Assembly (NCBI RefSeq): GCF_000172075.1
Contig: NZ_ABIC01000031.1
Location: 1-51,996, forward strand
Length of the DNA: 51,996 nucleotides
Source of the DNA: Shewanella benthica KT99
GTDB taxonomy: Bacteria; Pseudomonadota; Gammaproteobacteria; Enterobacterales; Shewanellaceae
Direction of reading: 5' to 3'
In this document: piece after piece, positions 9,256 through 20,659 of the stretch
How positions within the stretch are numbered: the first letter of the stretch is position 1
Layout of the letters: every line of letters begins with the position of its first letter
Program-made: the position numbers and the translations under genes
The notes under the pieces: model-generated
Told to the model about the DNA's origin: nothing
Database searches by the model: none
What the model saw: the letters and a program-made list of their open reading frames with translations, nothing else

Positions 9256-10593
9256 TTACTTCTGGAACTGGTAAACACTGCCCAAATTCATCAACTGGGT
9301 CAGCTCATCCAGTGCGGTACGAGACTCGATAAGCACCTGTGGGTCGGCTAGGTCTTCGACGCTGAGGCGATCGCGGTAGTGCTTGTCTATCCAGTTATTT
9401 AGCTCACTGAATAACACATCATTCATTAAGGTATGCTGATTAACGGCAGCTACTTCGGTGTCATTCATGGCGACACGTAGTCTCAGACAAGCCGGACCGC
9501 CACCATTTTGCATGCTTTGCTTCACATCGAAGTAATGCACTTGCTTGATTGGGGTGCCAAGGGTGACCACTTCCTGAAGATAAGCGTGCACCGCTTCATT
9601 CTCCTGACAGTTTGTCGGCGCGATAATCGCCATCTCACCGGAGGGCAGCGTGATGATCTGCGTGTTAAACAGATAAGTCTTCACCGCATCTTGAATGGCA
9701 ACTTTATTTGTGGGTACTTCGATGAAGTGCAGTGGTGAGTCACCAAACTTCTGTTTTATTTCAGCTAGTTTGTTCTTTGTATCTAAGTATGCCTGCTGGT
9801 GATAGAAGAGCACATTTTGGTTACCGACGGCGATCACATCATTATGAAACACGCCTTGATCGATCACATCCGGGTTCTGTGAGATATAAACCGTGTTGTT
9901 ATCATCGAGTTGATGCAAGCGAGCGATGGCCTGAGAGGCTTCTAATGTCTGTCTTGCCGGGTATTTTGTCGGCTTAGGAGCCGCTGGATTGGTCGCTTGC
10001 TGGCCATAGACAAATAACTCTATACCCGGTTTGCCGTACTCTCTGCAGAGACGGGTATGGTTCGCCGCGCCTTCATCACCAAAACTGGCGTGCTCAGGCA
10101 GATGTTGATGATGGCTGAAATGCTTATCGTTATTGAATGTCGCCGCCAGGATATTACCCGTAGTGATAGGTTCTATGCTGCGGTGCAACTTGTCGACAAG
10201 ATTTGCTGGCGTGAAATGCAGCTTGCCATCACGACAATCGGCACTGGGTGAGACTGTTGCCGCATTCGCGGTCCACATGCTCGATGCACTACAACAGGCA
10301 CGTAACAAAGCTGGAGCCTGTTTGGCGGCTTTATTTAATACTTCGGCGTCAGAGCCTGTAAAACCAATTCTGCGCAGCGTATGAAGGTCTGGGCGCTCTT
10401 GAGGGGCTAACATGCCCTGAACCATACCCATATCGGCGAGTGCTTTGGCTTTTTTTAATCCTTGCTTGGCTGCGGCTCTTGGATTTGAAACGGCGGCTGC
10501 ATTACTCAGTGATGCCACATTACCAAAGGAGAGGCCCGCGTAATTGTGGGTCGGTCCAACAAGACCATCGAAATTAGCTTCAAAATGCTTCAT
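9256..10593 (-). CDS. astB: N-succinylarginine dihydrolase
   Basis: Converts N2-succinylarginine to N2-succinylornithine, CO2 and two NH3: step two of the arginine succinyltransferase (AST) pathway. The 445-residue protein has the amidinotransferase-fold triad at Glu174, His250 ([10 protein letters not shown]) and Cys369 ([11 protein letters not shown]). The N-terminal [15 protein letters not shown] is diagnostic. ATG start with AAGGAAA upstream. The other ast genes are not in this window, so it is a detached member of the pathway. Confidence 0.96.
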   Translation of the reverse strand: MKHFEANFDGLVGPTHNYAGLSFGNVASLSNAAAVSNPRAAAKQGLKKAKALADMGMVQGMLAPQERPDLHTLRRIGFTGSDAEVLNKAAKQAPALLRACCSASSMWTANAATVSPSADCRDGKLHFTPANLVDKLHRSIEPITTGNILAATFNNDKHFSHHQHLPEHASFGDEGAANHTRLCREYGKPGIELFVYGQQATNPAAPKPTKYPARQTLEASQAIARLHQLDDNNTVYISQNPDVIDQGVFHNDVIAVGNQNVLFYHQQAYLDTKNKLAEIKQKFGDSPLHFIEVPTNKVAIQDAVKTYLFNTQIITLPSGEMAIIAPTNCQENEAVHAYLQEVVTLGTPIKQVHYFDVKQSMQNGGGPACLRLRVAMNDTEVAAVNQHTLMNDVLFSELNNWIDKHYRDRLSVEDLADPQVLIESRTALDELTQLMNLGSVYQFQK

Positions 10594-11030
10594 TAGTTTT
10601 CCTTAAGTTAGGGTAGCGATCCCTTTTATTAGTTAATCACTGGTTTTATTTTTTTGCTTCATCCATGAAATTGGCTGCTGGTGTTGCCAGTCACGTCAGA
10701 TCCACTAGAGTTAAGCTAATATGTGATGTGAGGCTGAAATGAGCTCAGTATACTTAAGCTTCAATTGTTCACAAGTGAGGCGAAATGGGCTAAGTTTGTG
10801 ATATTTGCATCGAAATGCAGATGAATTCCTTGCTAGATGACTAATAATGGAATATAAATTTTTAATTAAGCATTTATTTCTTTCACACTTTTTTTAGAAA
10901 TAGTTCCAAAATGGTTAAAAATGGCTCACCAGTACAAAAAAAAGAGGGATTAGCTTGAAAAAATCGAGACAAACCTCTATATATGGAGCCAAATTACAGT
11001 ATTTTGAGACTTTTTGGCGCAGATCATTCT
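10594..11030. other. Divergent astB/topA promoter region
   Basis: 437 bases without a credible gene. The half nearest topA is very AT-rich (about 10850-10920), as expected for promoters. A short in-frame extension of topA (from 10983) is open but lacks conservation with known TopA starts. No clear operator was identified. Confidence 0.5.
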
Positions 11031-13730
11031 ATGGGTAAATCGCTAGTTATTGTCGAATCACCGGCCAAAGCCAAGACTATTAATAAATATCTCGGCAAAG
11101 ATTACATTGTTAAATCGAGCGTAGGTCACGTAAGAGACTTACCAACATCATCCAGTCCTGATTCTAAAGTGGCGACTAAAACGCCGGCAGAAGTTCGGAA
11201 AATGGCTCCGGAAGAGAAAGCCATCTATAAGAGCAGGAAAGCGAAACAAGCGCTTGTTGCTCGTATGGGAGTAGACCCTGAGAACGGCTGGAAAGCCAAG
11301 TATCAGATACTCCCAGGTAAAGAGAAAGTGGTTAAAGAGCTGCAGGCGTTAGCCGCGAAGGCTGACAAAATCTATCTCGCGACCGATTTGGATAGAGAGG
11401 GAGAGGCAATTGCGTGGCACTTGCAGGAGATCATAGGTGGAGATGAGTCCCGTTTTCAGCGCGTCGTCTTCAACGAGATCACTAAGACTGCTATTCAAGA
11501 CGCATTTAGCAAACCCGCACATTTAGATACCAATATGGTCAATGCCCAGCAAGCTCGTCGATTCCTCGACCGCATCGTAGGCTTTATGGTATCACCTCTA
11601 CTATGGAAGAAAGTCGCTCGTGGATTATCCGCCGGTCGAGTTCAGTCTGTGGCAACGCGTTTAGTGGTTGATAAAGAAGGCGAGATTAAGGCTTTCGTTC
11701 CCGAAGAGTTTTGGGATATTCATGCGCAATTGAATACCCAGACTAATGATCTGCTTAACATGCAGGTGGTTAAGTTTCAGGACAAGGCATTTAATCCTGT
11801 CAATGAGCAGCAAACCCTAGAAGCGGTTTCAGTTCTGTCTCAGTCAAGCTTCGTGGTTGCTGCTCGTGATGACAGAGCGACTCAGAGCAAGCCTTCGGCA
11901 CCGTATATCACATCGACCCTGCAACAAGCGGCGAGTACCCGTTTGGGCTTTGGGGTCAAGAAGACCATGATGATGGCTCAACGTCTCTACGAAGCGGGTC
12001 ATATTACCTATATGCGTACCGACTCGACCAATTTGAGTCAGGAAGCCTTAGATAATGTGCGCGAGATGATCGCTAAAGAGTTTGGCGATAAGTACCTGCC
12101 AGATGCACCTATTCGTTACGGCAGTAAAGACGGGGCGCAAGAGGCTCACGAAGCCATTCGTCCATCAAATGTCAAAGTGCAGGCAGCTTTGATGAATGAC
12201 ATGGAGAGAGACGCACAGCGCTTGTATGAGCTGATTTGGCGTCAGTTTGTCTCCTGTCAGATGACTCCTGCAAAATATGATGCGACTCGTTTAACGGTTA
12301 AGTCCGGTGAGTATGAACTCAAAGCGACTGGTCGTACGCTACGTTTCGACGGTTGGACTCGAGTTCAAATTAGCATTAAGAAAAAAAATGAGGAAGACAA
12401 TACGCTGCCTCATGTTGATCAGGGCGATAAGCTAGATCTTAAAGAGTTGGATCCCAAGCAGCATTTTACTAAGCCGCCAGCGAGATACAGTGAAGCGTCT
12501 CTGGTTAAAGAGCTTGAAAAACGTGGTATCGGTCGTCCATCAACCTATGCGACGATTATTTCGACTATTCAGGACCGTGGGTATGTGCGCGTTGAAAGTC
12601 GTCGTTTCTATGCAGAAAAGATGGGTGAGATAGTCAGTGAAAGTTTGGTTGGCAGCTTCAAGGAGCTAATGAGCTATGACTTTACCGCGGGTATGGAACA
12701 GACACTTGATGATGTCGCCAAGGGCGAACTCGAGTGGAAAGCAGTGCTTGATGGCTTCTATAAAGATCTCACTAAGCAGATAGAACAGGCCGAGCTGCCA
12801 CCGGAAGAGGGCGGAATGCGTCCGAACGAAATGGTACTTACCGACAATATCAAGTGTCCAACTTGTGAGCGTCCTATGGGGATCCGCACTGGCACCACAG
12901 GTGTGTTCCTCGGTTGTTCCGGCTATGCCTTACCGCCGAAAGAGCGCTGTAAGACCACCATGAATCTGACTCCTGGCGCAGAAGCCGTGAGTGAGAACAG
13001 TGAAGATGTTGAAACAGATGCGTTACGTGCTAAGCATCGTTGTGATATCTGTGGTACTGCCATGGACAGCTATCTTATCGATGAGACTCGTAAGCTACAC
13101 GTTTGTGGTAATAACCCGATATGTGCTGGTCATGAGGTCGAACTCGGTCAATTCAAGATTAAGGGTTATGAAGGCCCCATTATTGAGTGTGATCGCTGTG
13201 GCAATGACATGGAACTCAAGAATGGTCGTTTCGGAAAGTACTTCGGTTGTACTAACAGCGAGTGTAAGAATACCCGTAAGCTGTTAAAGAGCGGTGAAGC
13301 TGCACCTCCTAAGGAGGATCCGATTCATCTCCCTGAGCTTAAGTGTACTAAGTCTGATGGTTACTTCGTGCTTAGAGATGGTGCCGCAGGGATATTTATG
13401 GCTGCCAGTACTTTCCCTAAATCACGTGAAACTCGCGCGCCATTAGTGGAAGAGTTGGTGAAGTATCGTGAGCTATTATGGCCTAAGTATGCCTATCTTG
13501 CCGATGCACCAGTTAAAGACGGTGATGGTAATAAGGCATCGGTTCGCTTTAGCCGTAAGACGAAGGAGCAATACGTTGCTACCGATGTCGATGGTAAGGC
13601 AACGGGCTGGATCTCTAAGTTTATCGACGGTAAATGGGTGACAGAGGCGAAGAAGAAAGCCAAGCCAAAAGCGAAAGCGACTACGGCAACTAAAGCTAAG
13701 CCCAAAGCGGCTGCAAAGACTAAAGCATAG
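11031..13730 (+). CDS. topA: DNA topoisomerase I
   Basis: Type IA enzyme that relaxes negative supercoils. The 899-residue protein starts [16 protein letters not shown], matching the E. coli N-terminus, so ATG 11031 is chosen over the in-frame ATG at 10983. The Toprim site has Glu9 and D119-x-D121-x-E123 (ATDLDREGE); the active-site Tyr is residue 327 (ITYMRTDS). The C-terminal part carries three Cys4 zinc-ribbon clusters (CPTC, CDIC, CDRC) followed by zinc-free ribbon repeats and a Lys/Ala-rich DNA-binding tail. The topA-cysB neighbourhood is conserved in gammaproteobacteria, here interrupted by an insertion sequence. Confidence 0.97.
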   Translation: MGKSLVIVESPAKAKTINKYLGKDYIVKSSVGHVRDLPTSSSPDSKVATKTPAEVRKMAPEEKAIYKSRKAKQALVARMGVDPENGWKAKYQILPGKEKVVKELQALAAKADKIYLATDLDREGEAIAWHLQEIIGGDESRFQRVVFNEITKTAIQDAFSKPAHLDTNMVNAQQARRFLDRIVGFMVSPLLWKKVARGLSAGRVQSVATRLVVDKEGEIKAFVPEEFWDIHAQLNTQTNDLLNMQVVKFQDKAFNPVNEQQTLEAVSVLSQSSFVVAARDDRATQSKPSAPYITSTLQQAASTRLGFGVKKTMMMAQRLYEAGHITYMRTDSTNLSQEALDNVREMIAKEFGDKYLPDAPIRYGSKDGAQEAHEAIRPSNVKVQAALMNDMERDAQRLYELIWRQFVSCQMTPAKYDATRLTVKSGEYELKATGRTLRFDGWTRVQISIKKKNEEDNTLPHVDQGDKLDLKELDPKQHFTKPPARYSEASLVKELEKRGIGRPSTYATIISTIQDRGYVRVESRRFYAEKMGEIVSESLVGSFKELMSYDFTAGMEQTLDDVAKGELEWKAVLDGFYKDLTKQIEQAELPPEEGGMRPNEMVLTDNIKCPTCERPMGIRTGTTGVFLGCSGYALPPKERCKTTMNLTPGAEAVSENSEDVETDALRAKHRCDICGTAMDSYLIDETRKLHVCGNNPICAGHEVELGQFKIKGYEGPIIECDRCGNDMELKNGRFGKYFGCTNSECKNTRKLLKSGEAAPPKEDPIHLPELKCTKSDGYFVLRDGAAGIFMAASTFPKSRETRAPLVEELVKYRELLWPKYAYLADAPVKDGDGNKASVRFSRKTKEQYVATDVDGKATGWISKFIDGKWVTEAKKKAKPKAKATTATKAKPKAAAKTKA

Positions 13731-13760
13731 AGCAGAATACTTCAGTACATATTAGACAAT

Positions 13761-13790
13761 AAAAAGCCTCGATTTATCGAGGCTTTTTAT
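13761..13790 (+). terminator. Rho-independent terminator after topA
   Basis: AAAAAGCCTCGAT and ATCGAGGCTTTTT form a near-perfect stem ending in a T-run, 30 bases after topA. Confidence 0.88.
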
Positions 13791-13839
13791 TGTCTGCTGT
13801 TTACGAGACTCGAGTTAGAATCTCAGAGTGGTAAGTTTT

Positions 13840-13948
13840 AAGTGATAAGTGATAAGTGTGATATGACCCGGTAAAGTGGACACGGGGTCACGTTTGAAGT
13901 TTGAGTTGAGTCTTTAGTATTCGCCGTCATCCTGAACTTGTTTCAGGA
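13840..13948. repeat. Short repeats in the topA-IS gap, including a REP-like palindrome
   Basis: Three repeated structures lie here. AAGTGAT occurs 2.7 times in tandem at 13840-13858. TGACCC and GGGTCA bound a 27-base segment at 13864-13890 that looks like an IS-end remnant. ATCCTGAA/TTCAGGAT form 8-bp arms at 13929-13949, inside a GTCATCCTGAAC...TTTCAGGATC palindrome of the kind repeated between genes in many proteobacteria. No gene is seen. Confidence 0.4.
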
Positions 13949-13994
13949 TCCAGCTTGAATGCTTGAGGGTATAGGGGGAGCTAGAGGTGGTTTA

Positions 13995-14002
13995 TCAGCT
14001 TA
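13995..14002. repeat. Target-site duplication, left copy
   Basis: TCAGCTTA directly abuts the left end of the insertion sequence and is repeated exactly at 15023-15030. An 8-bp duplication is characteristic of the IS1595 family. Confidence 0.9.
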
Positions 14003-15022
14003 CCTGATTACCCATGAGGCTCAGCCATCTTTAACAGTCTATATGGCATAGGTGGCGTTCTAACTGCCACACTCATAAATCGTGGCAATAATTCAGTTAG
14101 ATTAAAACGCCGATTGAACCGATAACAAAACTCGCCAAGATATCGCGGTAGATGCTCGGCGCTAATCGAGTGGTAAGCACCGTGCAGGGACATTTTAACA
14201 TTACCTATCATTGTATTGACCCAACGAAAAGCTTCAATCTCTACACAACTCGCCCCTCCTCCAGTAATAAGACTAACGTGAGCACAGTGGGACTTTGTCA
14301 CTGCTCGAAAACACGCCAATCCGTCCGATACTACAGTGCACCCATCTGATAGATGCATATCTGCCCAGTTCTTTATTTCTTGGGTCTTAAAACCATTCAC
14401 AACATTCATATTCATGTGTAATGGCTGGCCATCATCGGTCAACGATATGGCTACTACGAAAGGTGTTTTGTTGCTGGAACCTCTTCCCGGTTTACCTCCA
14501 TGCTGTTCGCCACCCCAATACACATCATCGAGCTGGACTATGCCAGATAGTGGCTTAGTATCATCACGTTCCTTCATGACCTGCATGATTTTTTGCTTTA
14601 CTTTCCAGGCAGTGTTGTACGAAACGCCAATTTGCCTTTTTAACGCTAATGCTGATAAACCAGTCTTTGATTGTGTTATCAGATAGATGGCAATAAACCA
14701 CGTTTGCAATGGAAGTTTAGTACTGGCAAAAATCGTATTGCTGGTCAGAGAAGTTTGGTGGTGACAATGATTGCATTGATAAAGTTTTCTGCTTTTTAAC
14801 GAGCAGTATTTTGAAGACCCACAATCCGGGCATTGAAAGCCATGTGGCCACTTCCAGTTGAACAAGGCGGCGGAGCATTGTTCTTCTGAGCCGTAGTTTT
14901 TAAATAGCTCAATTAAGCTATACCCTTTTTGGAACTGCACTTTGTTTTTGGCCATTTTGCACCTCAAACACAACTGGGATTACTTACAGTATAACAATGG
15001 CTGACGATAGTGGGTAATCAGG
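14003..15022 (-). mobile_element. Complete IS1595-family insertion sequence, 1020 bp
   Basis: The ends are imperfect inverted repeats: both start CCTGATTACCCA and end TCAGCC over 24 bases (19 of 24 matching). The element is flanked by exact 8-bp direct repeats, TCAGCTTA. It contains one intact transposase gene on the minus strand, and the gene's stop codon lies within the left terminal repeat. It interrupts the topA to cysB interval without hitting a recognisable gene. Intact ends, duplication and reading frame indicate a recent insertion. Confidence 0.93.
14008..14955 (-). CDS. IS1595-family transposase (ISXO2-like)
   Basis: 315-residue transposase. The N-terminal zinc ribbon has two CxxC pairs (FQCPDCGSSKYC and YQCNHC). 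The catalytic ISXO2-like domain shows QLDDVYWGG (first Asp), VVSDG (second Asp) and WVNTMIGNVK, where Asn stands at the third position, a variant reported for this family. ATG 14955 is chosen because GAGGTG sits 4 bases upstream; an in-frame ATG at 14973 would place that site inside the gene. The frame is intact, so the element may be active. Confidence 0.93.
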   Translation of the reverse strand: MAKNKVQFQKGYSLIELFKNYGSEEQCSAALFNWKWPHGFQCPDCGSSKYCSLKSRKLYQCNHCHHQTSLTSNTIFASTKLPLQTWFIAIYLITQSKTGLSALALKRQIGVSYNTAWKVKQKIMQVMKERDDTKPLSGIVQLDDVYWGGEQHGGKPGRGSSNKTPFVVAISLTDDGQPLHMNMNVVNGFKTQEIKNWADMHLSDGCTVVSDGLACFRAVTKSHCAHVSLITGGGASCVEIEAFRWVNTMIGNVKMSLHGAYHSISAEHLPRYLGEFCYRFNRRFNLTELLPRFMSVAVRTPPMPYRLLKMAEPHG

Positions 15023-15030
15023 TCAGCTTA
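15023..15030. repeat. Target-site duplication, right copy
   Basis: TCAGCTTA abuts the right end of the insertion sequence and is identical to 13995-14002. Confidence 0.9.
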
Positions 15031-15107
15031 AGACAAAAAATCTCTCATATATTATGTAAGAGCCTTGTTGGAGTATGTAGCAAATGCCAGCGAGGATTCT
15101 TGTGCTA

Positions 15108-15881
15108 TTACCATTTCTTCTTCGGCTGGAATAGTACGTCAATATCTTCCTCTTCTTTTGCTTGTTTAACGACTGGATATGACAGTTTCTGTGCGTCCAT
15201 GATCTCATCTAACATAGCTTTTGCTTCATCGACTTTTCTAGCGATAAAAGGGTCATTAGGGGTTTGAGCCTTGATGGCATGTAAGGTCGAAAGGGCCTTA
15301 GTCACCATCTGCTTCGAGGAGCCGTATTGCTTCATAAAACAGGCTGCTCTTGCTCTGGATAGCATGGAGTCAACATTAATCCTTAATTGGAGGCTATCTA
15401 TTCTGCCTTCCTCTTCACTGAATATTGTGGGGTCGACCTTGCCCTTGTTATGTTCTGCGCGAAGAATGGCTTTTAGCTTCTTGAGTACCCGTACCAAGGT
15501 TAATATTTGCTTATCGTTATCGGGCAGACGGAAGCTTTCTATTGAAGGAGCCAGTTTAGGGCTCGAAGCTAAGTTTTTGACCTGAGTACTGATGTCGGCT
15601 TGTCTTCTTTGGTAATCACCGGCTTGATTGGCGGCATAGTTAACGGCTAAGCTCAAGGCATCTTCGACACGCTTATATAACACCAGAATTATCTGCGAGG
15701 AGCAGGGAAACATACCTGTGTGAGAAAGAACTTCTTCGGTTTCATCTATAATGGCTCTTTGTCTGGCTAGTTCAGTTCTGCGCTCTGCTTCGGCCCGTTC
15801 TTTCTGCTGCTGTATGACATTAATTCCGATTACGAGTAATAAGAGTGCGCCAATACAGATCAGAACCAAAGTAAATGTCAT
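15108..15881 (-). CDS. Conserved hypothetical membrane-anchored coiled-coil protein (topA-cysB locus)
   Basis: 257 residues. An N-terminal transmembrane helix (about residues 3-23) is followed by a Lys/Glu/Arg-rich stretch likely to form a coiled coil, then a mainly helical soluble domain and a charged tail ending PKKKW. I recognise no enzymatic motif. Homologues in this position between topA and cysB in Vibrio and Shewanella have, as far as I recall, been labelled 'DNA topoisomerase I subunit omega'; nothing in this sequence supports such a function. Transcribed divergently from cysB. Confidence 0.7.
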   Translation of the reverse strand: MTFTLVLICIGALLLLVIGINVIQQQKERAEAERRTELARQRAIIDETEEVLSHTGMFPCSSQIILVLYKRVEDALSLAVNYAANQAGDYQRRQADISTQVKNLASSPKLAPSIESFRLPDNDKQILTLVRVLKKLKAILRAEHNKGKVDPTIFSEEEGRIDSLQLRINVDSMLSRARAACFMKQYGSSKQMVTKALSTLHAIKAQTPNDPFIARKVDEAKAMLDEIMDAQKLSYPVVKQAKEEEDIDVLFQPKKKW

Positions 15882-16104
15882 AGGGCTACCGTTAATTATA
15901 CAATTCTATTAATACTACTATAAATCAACACTCTAGCATAGTTTTCTTAAACTAGCTTTTCACTAATGTCGTGTGAATGGTGTGAACTATATGTTATATT
16001 CCATATTGATTTAATATTCACGTTGTACTATAACTATTTCTTATACTTAATCTCACATTCAAGACCCATTAAAAGTATTAAACAGAGGTCGAATTGAAGG
16101 ATAA

Positions 16105-17082
<978 letters not shown>

Positions 17083-17112
17083 CATTTATCTGAGCCTGGG
17101 CTAGTAGATGAA

Positions 17113-17152
17113 AGACATAAAAAAACTCGCCTAAGCGAGTTTTTTTATGTCT
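17113..17152. terminator. Bidirectional terminator between cysB and sdaA
   Basis: Perfect 18-bp stem with a CTAA loop, ACTCGC/GCGAGT core and seven-base A and T runs, serving both convergent genes. Confidence 0.92.
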
Positions 17153-17172
17153 GAAGAGTTATTCAGAATCGT

Positions 17173-18549
17173 TTAGCATGCAACGATATTCACAGCCAGG
17201 CCACCCTTGGCGGTTTCCTTATACTTGCTGCGCATATCTTTACCTGTATCCATCATGGTTTTGATCACTTTATCCAGGGATACCTTATGATTACCGTCGC
17301 CACGTAGCGCCATTCGAGAAGCGTTAATGGCTTTTACCGCGCCCATGGCATTACGTTCGATGCAAGGAACCTGGACTAGGCCGCCAACAGGGTCACACGT
17401 CAATCCCAAGTTATGTTCCATGCCTATTTCCGCTGCGTTTTCCACATGTTCGACTGTGCCGCCCATGATCTCGGTTAATGCCGCGGCGGCCATCGAGCAG
17501 GCTACCCCAACTTCACCCTGACAGCCGACTTCGGCACCTGAGATAGAGGCATTCTTCTTATAGAGAATACCTATGGCTGCAGCAGTTAACAGGTAGCGGC
17601 AACAGATATCATTATCTACTTCTTGAACAAACATGTCGTAGTAGCATAAAACGGCCGGAATTATCCCTGCGGCTCCATTGGTGGGGGCCGTGACGACTCT
17701 ATCACCGGCCGCATTTTGTTCATTAACTGACAAGGCAAATAGATCGACCCAATCTAATACCGTGAGGGGATCGACACTGTTTTTTCCTTCGGCCATAAGT
17801 CTGCGATACATGGCTGGAGCTCGGCGCCTCAGTTTGAGTCCGCCAGGCAGTAGTCCCTCTTTGTGATAGCCACGTTCAACACAATCTTTCATCGTCTGCC
17901 AGATATGCCATAACTGCTCTCTAATATCAGCCTCTTTGGCGATACTCAACTCATTTTCCATCATCAAGGCTGAAATGCTCAAACCATTGCTATTACAAAA
18001 TTCGAGTAGTTGATCCGCGCTGTTAAAATCAAAAGGTGCAGACTCAATTGGCAGGGCTGGGGATGCATCCTGGGCTTTAATTTCATCCTGATCTAAGATG
18101 AAACCACCACCCACTGAGTAGTAAGTTCTCTCATAGATACATTCACCGGCAGAATAGGCGTATAGGGTCATGGCGTTAGCGTGGGCAGGTAAACTTTTGC
18201 GTCTGTGGTAGATAACGCCAGATTCACGACTGAAAATAACGTGTTTGCCATTTGCCATCAGCAGTTGCTGGTTTTGACTCACGTCCTTTAATATTCCATC
18301 TATGCTATCAGTATCGACTGTAGCCGGCGCTTCGCCCATTAAACCTAAGATAACGGCTTTACCTGTGCCGTGGCCTTTGCCCGTTTGTCCTAGGGAGCCG
18401 AATAATTCTGAGCGTAGTTCATCTGTACGTTCAAGCAGGCCTGCTTTATCGAGATCGTCGATAAAGATCTTACCCGCTTTCATTGGACCCACAGTATGTG
18501 AGCTAGATGGCCCAATGCCGATTTTGAACATATCAAATACACTTATCAT
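17173..18549 (-). CDS. sdaA: L-serine ammonia-lyase (serine dehydratase), iron-sulfur type
   Basis: Deaminates L-serine to pyruvate using a [4Fe-4S] cluster. 458 residues. The ligand cysteines fall at 343, 385 and 396, the same numbers as in E. coli SdaA, if translation starts at ATG 18549. That start also has AGGG 9 bases upstream; an alternative in-frame GTG at 18558 would overlap that site. The N-terminal [19 protein letters not shown] is the family signature. The leader contains a 7-bp tandem repeat. Confidence 0.95.
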   Translation of the reverse strand: MISVFDMFKIGIGPSSSHTVGPMKAGKIFIDDLDKAGLLERTDELRSELFGSLGQTGKGHGTGKAVILGLMGEAPATVDTDSIDGILKDVSQNQQLLMANGKHVIFSRESGVIYHRRKSLPAHANAMTLYAYSAGECIYERTYYSVGGGFILDQDEIKAQDASPALPIESAPFDFNSADQLLEFCNSNGLSISALMMENELSIAKEADIREQLWHIWQTMKDCVERGYHKEGLLPGGLKLRRRAPAMYRRLMAEGKNSVDPLTVLDWVDLFALSVNEQNAAGDRVVTAPTNGAAGIIPAVLCYYDMFVQEVDNDICCRYLLTAAAIGILYKKNASISGAEVGCQGEVGVACSMAAAALTEIMGGTVEHVENAAEIGMEHNLGLTCDPVGGLVQVPCIERNAMGAVKAINASRMALRGDGNHKVSLDKVIKTMMDTGKDMRSKYKETAKGGLAVNIVAC

Positions 18550-18584
18550 GCTTAACACCCTGTTTGTTATTGTTGTATTTACAA

Positions 18585-18632
<48 letters not shown>

Positions 18633-18642
18633 TAATATTAGT

Positions 18643-18682
18643 CTTAAATCCATTGGAATCATCAAGTTTCAATGGATTTAAG
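18643..18682. repeat. Perfect 13-bp inverted repeat between sdaA and nagZ
   Basis: CTTAAATCCATTG and CAATGGATTTAAG are separated by 14 bases. No T-tract follows on either strand, so an operator or cruciform is likelier than a terminator. Confidence 0.7.
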
Positions 18683-18939
18683 TCCTGATATGTTATTCTT
18701 CTCTTGCTTGTTTAAATCGATTCTTCTGAATTTAAATCCATGACACTGAAAGTATCCCATACTTTGCTAAATGACTTATCATGAGTTTTTTTAATCGAAA
18801 GTTTCAGATTAGCTGAGCTAAGGCAATGATTTCATGTTGGTCACCATCGGCTGAGCATTTTGTACTGGGTTTATTTGGATTATTTCTTATGGTTAGAGAG
18901 ATAAGGCATTCTTGTTATTAGGTACCTTGAGGAGTAAGC

Positions 18940-19950
18940 GTGAGCTATTTAATGTTAGATCTTTTATCGACCCAAGCTAGTGAAGCCGAGCTTGAACAAC
19001 TTAAGCATCCCATGGTGGGTGGCCTGATCCTGTTTACGCGCAACTTTGTCGATAGAGAGCAATTGATCGCGTTAATACAGTCGATAAGAGAGGTGAGATC
19101 CGATCTTATCATCGCCGTAGATCATGAGGGCGGGCGAGTGCAGCGGTTTCGACAAGGTTTCACTCTTATACCCGCTATGGGCGATATATTGTCCCACGCC
19201 GGAGGGGATATGCAACAGGCCAAAATCTGGGCTGTTGAATTAGGTTTTCTCATGGCAATTGAGCTATTGGCTTGCGATATCGATCTCAGTTTCGCCCCAG
19301 TACTGGATCTGGACAGAGTAAGCAGAGTCATAGGGAAACGGGCATTTGGCTCTGAGCCGGAAATCGTGACGAGTTTAGCCGAGCGTTTTATTTCGGGCAT
19401 AAATCAAGCCGGCATGGCTGCTGTGGGCAAGCATTTTCCTGGTCATGGCAGTGTAGAGACAGATTCACACTTGGCCCAAGCGATAGATGAGCGCTGTGAG
19501 ACCGACATACGAGCGTTGGATATGCTGCCTTTTAAAACGCTTATCGAGCAGCAGAAGCTTCAAGGCGTGATGCCTGCCCATGTTATCTATCCCAAAGTCG
19601 ATCCCAACCCTGCAGGTTTCTCATCATACTGGCTCAAGCAAGTGTTGAGAGGCGAGCTGGATTTCCAAGGGGTGATCTTCTCGGATGATCTCGGCATGAA
19701 AGGTGCGGGCGTAGTCGGAGGCTACAAACAAAGAGCGAAAGCGGCATTAGATGCCGGTTGCAACATGATCTTGGTGTGTAACGATGCTGCCGGCGCAACA
19801 GAGGTACTGAATGAACTCGATTGGCCTAACGAGGAGCCACATAGAGCGGCTAACTTGTTAAAACCCGATGCCATTATCGTCGCCCAAGCATTACAGCAAG
19901 AAGAGCGCTGGAAAAAGGCTAAAGCCTTGGCTGAAACATTTAATCAGTAA
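18940..19950 (+). CDS. nagZ: Beta-N-acetylhexosaminidase
   Basis: Cytoplasmic GH3 enzyme that removes N-acetylglucosamine from anhydromuropeptides in cell-wall recycling; its products can induce AmpC beta-lactamases where AmpR is present. 336 residues. Visible motifs are VDHEGGRVQRF, KHFPGHG at 164-170, the general acid/base His177 (DSH) and the nucleophile region FSDDLGM with Asp249. GTG start at 18940, preceded by GAGGAG. It precedes ycfP, as in E. coli. Confidence 0.95.
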   Translation: MSYLMLDLLSTQASEAELEQLKHPMVGGLILFTRNFVDREQLIALIQSIREVRSDLIIAVDHEGGRVQRFRQGFTLIPAMGDILSHAGGDMQQAKIWAVELGFLMAIELLACDIDLSFAPVLDLDRVSRVIGKRAFGSEPEIVTSLAERFISGINQAGMAAVGKHFPGHGSVETDSHLAQAIDERCETDIRALDMLPFKTLIEQQKLQGVMPAHVIYPKVDPNPAGFSSYWLKQVLRGELDFQGVIFSDDLGMKGAGVVGGYKQRAKAALDAGCNMILVCNDAAGATEVLNELDWPNEEPHRAANLLKPDAIIVAQALQQEERWKKAKALAETFNQ

Positions 19951-20048
19951 AGTTAACTTATACCAATCTCCTAGAATTTGATATAGCTCAACTCATTGAC
20001 GAGTTAAGTTAGCTAAAGTGAATGTTCTACATTATTACAGGTAGCAAA

Positions 20049-20588
20049 ATGATCCTCTATTTACATGGCTTCGATGCGACGAGCCCCGGTAATCATGAAA
20101 AGATGCGTCAATTGCAATTTATCGATAAGGATGTGCGTCTGGTGAGTTATAGCACTCAGCATCCCAAGCACGATATGCAGCAGTTACTCAATCAAGTGAG
20201 TCGTCAACTCCAACAGTCAGATGATCCCGCGCCCTTAATTATGGGGGTGGGCTTAGGCGCATTTTGGGCCGAGCGTATCGGATTCTTAAATAGGCTCAGA
20301 GCGGTGTTAATTAACCCTAACTTGTCACCAGAGATTGACATGGTTGGCAAGATAGACAGGCCCGAAGAATATGCCGATATTACCAGTAAATGTATTGCCA
20401 GCTTCAGATCTAAAAATGAAGCTAATGCCTTAGTTATTCTCTCTCGTGCGGATGATGTGAATAACAACGCTCTGGTTTGTGACGTTATGAGTGAGTATTA
20501 CCAAGTGATTTGGGATGAAGAACAACCTCATAAATTCCCGGTATTGGCGAGCCATCTAGCACAAATAGTCGCTTTCAAGCTAGGTTAG
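20049..20588 (+). CDS. ycfP: YcfP-family (UPF0227) alpha/beta-hydrolase-like protein
   Basis: 179 residues, start [19 protein letters not shown] matching E. coli YcfP, so ATG 20049 is preferred to an upstream in-frame start at 20022. The LHGFD oxyanion-type motif and [16 protein letters not shown] (nucleophile-elbow position lacking Ser: G-V-G-L-G) are as in the family, whose biochemical role is unknown. The [12 protein letters not shown] and [10 protein letters not shown] blocks are conserved. About 100 bases after nagZ and probably cotranscribed with it. Confidence 0.88.
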   Translation: MILYLHGFDATSPGNHEKMRQLQFIDKDVRLVSYSTQHPKHDMQQLLNQVSRQLQQSDDPAPLIMGVGLGAFWAERIGFLNRLRAVLINPNLSPEIDMVGKIDRPEEYADITSKCIASFRSKNEANALVILSRADDVNNNALVCDVMSEYYQVIWDEEQPHKFPVLASHLAQIVAFKLG

Positions 20589-20643
20589 TTGTACAGACAA
20601 AATAGTTAACTGGTATAAAATACTAATTTCTTCCTTATTTTAG

Positions 20644-20657
20644 GTGATCTTGATCAC
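20644..20657. promoter_or_regulatory. CRP-like palindrome
   Basis: GTGATCTTGATCAC is a perfect palindrome matching the GTGA-N6-TCAC core of CRP sites. A weaker match, TGTGATCTTTGTCAGT, is at 20701-20716. Assigned by consensus only. Confidence 0.45.
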
Positions 20658-20659
20658 GT

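Noticed and set aside
10983..11030. N-terminal extension of topA
   Set aside because: The 16 extra residues have no counterpart in known TopA, whereas [16 protein letters not shown] matches the family start.
13864..13890. A second full insertion sequence
   Set aside because: Only a short inverted-repeat-bounded piece is present; there is no transposase or matching partner end in the window.
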